This document shows positions 21,899 through 29,217 of a stretch of DNA of 29,217 nt, in pieces. The translations under genes were made by a program, and so were the position numbers. This DNA is from Phallusia fumigata (lineage: Eukaryota > Chordata > Ascidiacea > Phlebobranchia > Ascidiidae), in NCBI GenBank assembly GCA_008931825.1, contig QXVZ01032072.1, positions 1 through 29,217 on the forward strand, in the 5' to 3' direction. The notes below the pieces were generated by a model. That model ran no database searches and had not been told where the DNA came from. It was given only the letters and a program-made list of their open reading frames with translations. Each line of letters starts with the position of its first letter. Position 1 is the stretch's first letter.

Positions 21899-21976
21899 GT
21901 GGCAATTGTAAAACACTTACATAAAAACAGTGTAATTGCCATTTCAAACACAAAAAACATATTTTACAATTGCCAC
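21899..21976. repeat. Perfect 15-bp inverted repeat
   Basis: GTGGCAATTGTAAAA (21899-21913) and TTTTACAATTGCCAC (21962-21976) are exact reverse complements separated by 48 bases. The loop contains a further related piece, GTAATTGCCATTT. It could be a very short terminal-inverted-repeat element or a structured RNA source. No target-site duplication is visible. Confidence 0.65.
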
Positions 21977-22515
21977 GCTTAACTTTTCCCAGTCGGGACG
22001 AAAGCACCATTACTGGACCGAACAGCTTAACCGCATTTTTCACACGTTCCACGCGGAGCGTTGCCTTCGCTTCAAATTGATTCTCTGCACTAATCAACAC
22101 ATCACGCATTCCGCTTGTCACTTCAACAGAAACGTCGTCATCACAAAAACCTCATTACCTGAAGACGCGTGTCCATTTAAGGTGGCTTGTGTCGAATGTG
22201 TTAAGTTGTTGGCGGCTTTGTATCGTCCTGTCCGTGGGAATGACAATCTAAATAATTGCTCGAGTGGTGCTTATACTGGCGAACTTCCAATGTTGAAGCA
22301 CTTTTCTCGCATTTGGCAGCTCGCCCACCCACCGATGCTGCAATTACGCTCTCAAGGTCGGTGTCAAGTCCTGCAGTTTAATTCGGCCCGGATTTTGATC
22401 ATGACAAAATTCGTATTTTAGATGTTGGAGAAACGCTTTTGGGGAATCTGAACGAGAAAACCCGGATAAAAGTTTTATTTCGCAACATTGACATGTATAT
22501 TTCTACCGTCAGAAA

Positions 22516-22570
22516 ACGAGTGTTGAAAAAATGCTGCTGCTTTAGGTTTCAAGTATTTTTTGACACTCGT
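22516..22570. repeat. Imperfect hairpin of pre-miRNA size
   Basis: ACGAGTGT (22516-22523) pairs with ACACTCGT (22563-22570). Two wobble pairs and five A-T pairs extend the stem to about 15 bp, with a loop of about 25 bases. The stem is shorter than most microRNA precursors, so this is only a candidate structure. Confidence 0.35.
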
Positions 22571-24915
22571 AGAGAAAGATGTGCACAATAATTGCCTGAG
22601 CAAGTAAACGCGTTTGCCTTGGGCAACAAAACTAAGAAAATAAAGTTTTTGCTATTTCCCAGTCTCTGACAATGGAACCCTTCAGTGATTTTTTAAAAAA
22701 AATGTTGAAAAAACGCCTACTCATTCGTTTCAAGCCAAAGCGGAAACCTGCTATGCCGACTTTTCCCAACGCCCTGCACGCGAACCGAAAACAACATGTA
22801 AATGTCAGTCTCTCGCTGAAACCGACCGTCGAAAATTCGCTGTAATTCTGTTTACCCAAACCAATGTCGCATTTACTGCGCACTAACATGTGTCTATTCT
22901 GCGGCCAATGTATATCGGCTCAAATGATCAGTTTCTATACAGGATTAGCAAGGTACCACCAAGCATTGTTTCTGCTAATTCCTGACTCATATCCGTCGTT
23001 CTATTGCATTGTTCGTTCGTCTACAGGTGAAGCCGTGCAAGTGCGACGGTTTCCTAACGAAATCCGCCCGCAAAAACAAGTTCCAAGTGGCGGCATTTCT
23101 GCACTCGACTTGCCGCGTCTGCCTCTCGGAATCGATCAAGAGATAGACACCTGTGGTGCAGTCATGTGACTTGCTGTTTATGTTAAGTTTTCCCGCTATG
23201 ATGAGCACTGTATCAAAATCTGACAGTTAGCTGCCTGATGTACATTTTAAAGTGGTTCGAGCGTTGACGGCATATGGAACTATCTCATAGATTCGAGTAA
23301 ACAAAAACGACTCAAGACCGCTTGTTATGCAAGATCCTAACACGGAAATTATCGTCACTGTTACCATTGGCCCTTAAGCTTCTGTAGATCACCCGCATTA
23401 GTTGCAGTTTGAAGAGATACATTGCAGAACCAAAAAAATGCGGTTTACATTTTTGCAGGTTGCAAAGTGCAACCATTAAGTTAGTTCATCATATAATTTG
23501 GAAAATATCGTTTATCGAAGGCGTGTGATGTACAAGATATATCAATGGTGGCATTATTCGCGCTATCCCTGGGCAAGGGCGTTGCAGCAGCCGTGATGAC
23601 AGATGTTTCGAACCGCCGGGCCGACATAATAGCGATACGCAATCAAATTCGCTGTTCAAAACCATCTTTCCCAACAGCGGTAGAAAACAGGACCTTTGTG
23701 TTTGACCTGAACTGCGGTCTTAATATGGTGAGTTTCCCCGTTGGATCGTGATAAGGGGTTTGGTAATGTTGATAAAACGACTCGTCCTTCTTATTTCGCC
23801 TTGACTGAATGACAGTTCGATGGGAACGGCAAATGAATTGGATTAGATGTGCAGCTTGCGCGACTTACATAGTATTGCCACCACTTAAAACAACAAAGGT
23901 GGTAAAATGCATCGCAAACCACATGTTCATCTTTATTCGCATCTGGTTCTTCGTATATGATTGCCACTGAAGTGTCACTTGTAGAAACACCGGGATAATG
24001 ACCACAGGTGTCGCTACTGAGGCGCCAAATTTATTTGTCGACGTAGAGAATCGTATAATGGGGGAATTTTCCGACAGAATGGAATGTTACGATGTTTATG
24101 CATTTGTTTCTTTGTAGTTTATCCAATATTGCCATCATTTTGCGAAAAGATCCGAAATTATTAACTCATAATTAACACAAATTACATCTGCTAATTGTAT
24201 TTGTGGTCAATTGTTTGACATGGTAAGAGCAGACGTTTTTTGCACAACGCCTCTCTTTTACGGCGAGGATGGGTAGAAATATTGCTTTGTTTCTAATAAT
24301 TTCATCTTAAAAACGAAAAACCTATTGCTAGCGCGTAAAATTTGTTTTCTGGTGTTAGATAGGTTGTCTGAAACTCTAACAAACAAATGTTGGTTACTTT
24401 AGAAAACCACTGTGGTATACAGTTCATAGGTTTCCAGCCCTTCAGATCGTAGACACGAAAGCATCGATTTTCCATCGTCGGAGAACAGCACTCTTTGAGT
24501 ACATATAATTGTCAGTGGTATGTAAGGAGCGCTGAGCAAGTGTGCGACTTTTCCCCCTATACGACGGTGCTCGAATCGCCGGAACGCGTACCCAGGAAGA
24601 ACAACCGGGGGACGAGAAAAGAGAAGAAATGCGGTGCTTGAATAAAAGAGAGGGCTGCGTCAGATGATTGTGAGAAGCCGGGCCAGTGCTCGACCAAAGT
24701 GAGCATCAGCTGAGTTGCTTGAAAGCTGCAACTCGGCAAACTTCGATGTAGCGATGCCGTAAGTTTTGCGTGGTTTGCCGGCGGTGCAACGACAGGCGTG
24801 TAGTGACGAAAGTTTACAGCTACTAACCAAGGCAGGCCAATCTGGCTGGGGCCTGGAATCTGTCGTCGGGCATTAGCACTGGCTGGCGCGGGCTTTAATT
24901 AGTTTGAGACCGGCA

Positions 24916-24929
24916 ATAAAAGGGCGGGC
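24916..24929 (+). promoter_or_regulatory. Possible TATA-like and GC-box promoter
   Basis: ATAAAAGG directly followed by GGCGGGC lies in the G+C-rich patch upstream of FREM2, about 830 bases before its ATG. It could drive a 5' exon of that gene or an enhancer RNA. The evidence is motif only. Confidence 0.2.
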
Positions 24930-25675
24930 ATGAGCGACGTCCAGTTGACAATAGTTGTCGCGTTTGTTTGTTAACCCACTTTAGAATGCGCGGCGCGCGT
25001 GGCCGTGAGGAAGTCGAGGCAACTGTACAAGTTGCTGATACCGAATTTAATCAGTTTCAGATGATCTATACACACAAATGTATTGATCCCATGCGCATTG
25101 TTTTAGTAGTGGTTTTTATTTGTTTTGAAAATATATGTCTAGTGTAGAAAACGGTCAGATTCAAAAGCAGACAGCAAGTTGGCGTTTTTGAAAATTACTA
25201 TCCTATCCCTAAAAGTGAACACGACGTTGCGGTTTATCGTAAGTGCAGGTACAAAGTTGAGCAATTTGTCCCATGTCGAGAATGTTGCCGTCGTTCCGCC
25301 GTAATTCACACACGCAGTGCGCGCGTACCGATCACTGTTTGCTCACCTTTATGGGATGTAACACAGGGGTCGAAGATATTTGTTCTGCGGCAGTTCGCAA
25401 TTGAGTGTACAGTTTTGTCTATAGTCAGTCAATCCAAAGCAGGACATGCCGTTGTCGTGTGCCCTCAAGCTATGTACTCTGTTATTTCTGTGCGGACTTG
25501 AACCTGTCAAGAGCTACGCGCGTGTGTGTAATGTGGTTGCGTCGATTTTACGTTGCCGTCAGTTAACTTTGTTGGCGGCCTAACGCTAAACCGACAGTTG
25601 TGTAACTGCGCTGTATTGTACACACAGGGAGTCGGCAAGGTTCCGAGAGTCCCGTTGGAAAAATAGTTTTTGAAA

Positions 25676-25681
25676 TATAAG
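25676..25681 (+). promoter_or_regulatory. Possible TATA box of FREM2
   Basis: TATAAG lies 70 bases before the FREM2 start codon. That spacing would give a transcription start about 25-30 bases downstream and a short 5' UTR. The motif is short and unsupported otherwise. Confidence 0.25.
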
Positions 25682-25750
25682 AACCGACGTTTAGTGTTCG
25701 AGGCAAGCAATACTGTTTGATTGTCGCGAAGTAAAAGAGGTCACGTCAAC

Positions 25751-28700
25751 ATGGGACCTGCTCTGGCGTTACAATTCCTGTCCGCCGCTTTGTTACTCCT
25801 ATCGGGCGTGACGCGATCCCAGCATCCACCCAGCCTCAATCCGCCGTCGAGTATCGTGCAGCAGGTGAACACAGTCCGTGTTCCGTATGGACGCTCGGTC
25901 TTTATCAACCCTGTCTCCGACCTTAACATCCAAGTCGAGAAGAACGACCACTGCTTCGTAAAAGTCCTTCCCGACGCACTCAGCCAGCGTCCCGGCTTCA
26001 TATCCCCCAACCACTTCCCGTGCGACTTCGGCCCCGAGGACGTGAAGTATTCACATCTTGGCGCACGCAGCCCGAGCGAAGACCATCTCCGTCTCCAGAT
26101 CCGTTACGACACTCCAGATGAGACCTACATCATTCCTGTCCGTCTCACCGTCGAAGTCCTATTCATCCAGCGTACCGTCATCACCACTTCTCTCTTTCTC
26201 ACTGTGCGCGAACTGCTTGGTACATCCGAGGCAATTGACCAGGAAATCCTCGACTTTACCTTTGACGAAAGCACCCAGCAATGCCAAGTTGCTACCCTGT
26301 CTGGATCAGCTGGCCTTCCCAGGTACGGAAACCTTATTAACGATCCATCCCAAGGGAGCATGATGCCGTGTGCGGATTTCCTCAATGCCGGCGTAAGGTA
26401 CCAGCACACCGCGACAACGAGCTCGCCGAATCGCGATCACATCCCCATGGTGGTGGAGCTGCTGGACGCGGACGGCAATCTAATCAAGCAAGAATATTTT
26501 CAAGTGAGTATAACGAGTAACGTTAGACTAAACGAAACCTGTTGAGGTTACTCACTACTTTCTTATCTTGTCATAGGTAACTGTAAAAATCGTGAACGGA
26601 ATAGAGAACACGCCCCCGCGGGTCGATTTTGCTGCTACTAACATGATGGAGGTCAACCAATTTGTGATGACAGCCTTTACCAACGAAATGTTGCGTGCAA
26701 CCGACGTTGAATCGGATCCAAACGATCTTATCTTCAACATTACGCAACCTCCCAGTTTTCAACAGGGTGAGATTGTCAGCACAGACGACCGCAATCTTCG
26801 CATCTCCTCGTTTCGACAAAGCGAGTTGAACGAGTACAGAATCGCGTACAAACCACCGAGCGTCGATTCGGACGTTCAGCGACTGGTCGAGATCGAGATG
26901 CAGGTGATTGACACCGATGGACTCGTCTCGGAGCCCTTCCATTTCGTCATCATCGTCAATCCGATGAACACAATGGCGCCGGTGGTGACTCGTAATACTG
27001 GACAACTTCTGTATCAGGTACGGTAACCCCGAAATATACGCGCCCAAGAGAAACATTTGCCGGCAAATAGCGTCTGCAAACCCGGTGCGCTTACGGTCGT
27101 TTATCACGTTCCAGAGCCAGCCTCTTGGCAACTGTGACAAATACAGGCAACAAACAGTGATAATAGAAGCAAGGGCAGTGCCAGCAGCCCTTGCGAACCA
27201 CTGCCGATAAGGTTTTGTTTGCTTATCTCTGTAGCTCAGCAGCCCGAAGGCGCAAAACAATGACTGGGATTGATATCTCGTCAATCGCACTAATAAGCTT
27301 GGCACGATGCGGCTTTGCGCATGGGCCCGCGGCAAATTGATAATTTGTATGGAGGGTATGAATATCCCAAAGCCACAAACTATTTGAATCGTTACCGAAG
27401 AGGATAGTCGTCACGTTTACGCATATGAAGAGAACCTCTCTTTTACCTAAATTTTATGTGTTTTTTATTTTTACAACTAACAACTGTATTTATTATCAAC
27501 TGACGTACCTATTCCCACAAAACAATATCGAACGAATCATAGCATTTCAAAGTAACTGTCTACACCACACCAGTCGTCCTCCGAAGCTATTGTTTTTGTG
27601 TTATTTTGAAGGGGCAAACCAGGGCACTATCCAGCTCACAGAATCTCGAAGTCTCGGATGAAAACAACCTGGACGAGGTCAGGATTCGGCCGCTCAGACA
27701 AGCTCAACACGGAACATTAAGTTTCGGTCCTCAAAAGTTTTTTACTCCAGCTGATCTGGACGCCGGCCTTGTGACGTACCACCACGATGGTTCAAACACC
27801 TACAGGTTGGTTCAAATTCTTGATCAAGGTTGTACAAGTATATTAGGTCACAGCGATTGAGCATGTGCGTTAAATCGCAAACTTATGTTTAAAATTTACT
27901 GTCAATGACTGCCTCGGTATACAGTAGAAAACCTTCACGCACTCACAAACACCAGTATTGAAGCCACCGCTCTTTCCGCGCGTGCAACACATACTTTCTG
28001 GGCAATTGGCCTTGTGCTCTGCCCTGGAACAAATTGTTCAACCATCTAACGGCCCGCGGTGGCAATTTCGTAATACGTCACAAGAGCCGTTAGCACGCTA
28101 TCATAGATCAAATCCTGCTGGTTCTTGAGTGGTCACAATCGCACGCAGGAAAGCGGGCAGCAAGCCACTTTTGGCCTGTGAAAGTTTTCGCAATGTACTA
28201 AAAACAGTTCAAACGACGCACGAAGTCGCGACCCCCGCGTGGTCAAGCTTACGTTCGGATTTACGGAAGGATTTTGGCATTGGGCGGTCCCCTCAATAAC
28301 TGACCCACCGACTGTTTTCTTTGCAGTGACAACATAGTTTTCCGCATGACTGACGGCGAGACTGAGGTGGAGTTCCTGTTCCCGATAACAATAGCGCCTC
28401 TGGACAACACACCGCCGGTAAGTCCTTGTCACAAAGCGCGCCCGGCGTTTCAGGTGTAACAATTGCAAGCGCGTGGGAGATTTGCCCTGTTTCAAACTTA
28501 CGTTTCAACCTTTCAGAATGTCGACACCAACACTGGGCTGGTGGTGAGCAAAGGCGAGACGAAAGTTGTAAGCTCATGGGTTCTGCACGCCGCTGATGTT
28601 GACTCGGATTCGTTGCTGGCCAAGTTCGTGCTACAAGACCCTTACTCGGAAGTTGGTGTGTTCATGCTGCTGATCGACGACATCCCGGAAGGTGCCGAGG

Positions 28701-29217
28701 GTGACGCGTTTTCGCTGCGGTCCGACGGAAGATGGGAGAAAGCGATTACGGAATGGACTCAACAGGAAATCATGGACATGAAGGTAACTGCTAAAACCAG
28801 ACTTTGCAGCGGTGACTTGTGGTAAAATATTTACCCTGCAGTACGCTTATTTGTAAATGCCTAATGGGTAATGCAATATAGGTGTACTACCGACATATTG
28901 GACCTCATTCCACCGGCGTGGTAATGGACGTTCATCCATTCCGTGTGCAAGACAACAGCGATCCGCCCAACAAATCCGACAGGTTTAATTTTGTTGTGAA
29001 AGTACTTCCCGTCGACGACATTCCACCAAACCTATATCCCGGAACTACGCTACAGGTCAGTTACATAACATATAACATTCGATGCTTAAATGATGGAAAA
29101 TAAATCAATAAAACCAGTATTCTCGTCTTGTTGTTTGTGCGCAACTCGTAAAATATACTGCAGATGAACGTTGAAGAATTCGAGCTTACCCCACTGAAGA
29201 AGAAACTACTGCGATAC
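25751..29217 (+). CDS. FREM2: FREM2-type extracellular matrix protein, 5' part, runs off the right edge
   Basis: FRAS1/FREM proteins are giant basement-membrane adhesion proteins; FREM2 is membrane-anchored. Coding exons: 25751-26503, 26577-27017, 27612-27805, 28327-28417, 28517-28783, 28882-29055 and 29164-29217 (continuing), all phase-matched, 658 aa so far. Residues 1-24 are a signal peptide. Residues 25-251 form the N-terminal domain with Cys68 and Cys91 and the hallmark FPCDFGPEDVKYSHLGARSP. CSPG repeats follow: about 260-390 (MMEVNQF, MQVIDTDG, NPMNTMAPVVTRNTG), 390-493 (GLVTYHHDG, SDNIVFRMTDG) and 494-635 (HAADVDSDSL, YYRHIGPHS, FRVQDNSDPPN), then the start of a fourth (EFELTPLKKKLLRY). 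No VWC or furin-like repeats come first, so it is FREM-like rather than FRAS1-like; the wording is closest to FREM2. ATG 25751 has A at -3 and G at +4. Confidence 0.93.

Larger units (their letters stand above)
18584..25750. other. Seven-kb region upstream of both VPS26C and FREM2
   Basis: This is the longest stretch without a recognised gene. Open frames exist (for example 154 codons at 20287-20751, 161 at 21936-22421 and 101 at 22864-23169). None has a recognisable domain or a convincing spliced neighbour, so I do not call them. The first part is A+T-rich; about 20400-23200 and 24480-25750 are richer in G+C and CpG. Several hairpins and inverted repeats are listed separately. The region lies between two divergent genes, and a FREM2-type gene is usually expressed in restricted epithelia, so distal enhancers here would be plausible inference. 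Confidence 0.6.

Noticed and set aside
21936-22421. A 161-codon plus-strand frame
   Set aside because: There is no recognisable domain. It overlaps the inverted repeat at 21899-21976, and no flanking exon or polyadenylation logic supports a gene.
24661-24740. Two adjacent small hairpins that might be a tRNA
   Set aside because: There is no TTCGAAT-type T loop, no 7-bp acceptor stem closing the ends and no A box in the right place.
26571-27335. A 254-codon open frame on the minus strand
   Set aside because: It is antisense to FREM2 exon 26577-27017 and the following intron. The plus strand clearly encodes a CSPG repeat, and the minus product resembles nothing; it is a shadow frame.
1-29217. 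CRISPR arrays, phage, operons, insertion sequences or other prokaryotic systems
   Set aside because: The window has spliced animal genes throughout. I saw no regularly spaced repeats and no bacterial gene families.

Overview
The window is animal nuclear DNA. It holds four spliced protein genes with phase-consistent GT-AG introns, mostly 75 to 900 bases long, in A+T-rich sequence. Compact introns, short gaps between genes, a FREM2-type matrix gene and strong similarity to vertebrate proteins suggest an invertebrate deuterostome. An ascidian tunicate of the Ciona type is my best guess, but that is inference and no marker proves it.

Layout. (1) 1-11864, plus strand: the middle and C-terminal part of TPR, the coiled-coil nucleoprotein of the nuclear pore basket, in 27 recognisable exons; the first lies across the left edge. 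Two stretches that are conserved in TPR are missing, each beside a single N (5616 and 8129), so the assembly is probably gapped there. The introns carry a hAT-type MITE with an 8-bp target duplication, a second truncated copy with shared flank, a foldback element and a 121-bp tandem duplication. A possible small antisense gene lies at 8338-8634. (2) 13198-15668, plus strand: complete TMEM165, a Golgi cation/proton exchanger of the UPF0016/GDT1 family, 7 coding exons, 294 aa. (3) 17338-18583, minus strand: complete VPS26C (DSCR3), the arrestin-fold subunit of Retriever, 6 coding exons, 296 aa, convergent with TMEM165. (4) 18584-25750: about 7 kb without a convincing gene, with several hairpins and G+C-richer patches, probably regulatory sequence between the divergent VPS26C and FREM2 genes. 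(5) 25751-29217, plus strand: the first seven coding exons of a FREM2-type extracellular matrix gene (signal peptide, N-terminal domain, about three CSPG repeats), running off the right edge.

The genes do not form a pathway. They are housekeeping or matrix genes that happen to be neighbours: nuclear pore, Golgi ion balance, endosomal recycling and basement membrane adhesion. I see no CRISPR array, operon, phage or other prokaryotic system. The most useful observations are the two assembly gaps inside TPR, the transposon traces, SUMO-interaction-like motifs in the TPR tail and the possible nested antisense gene.
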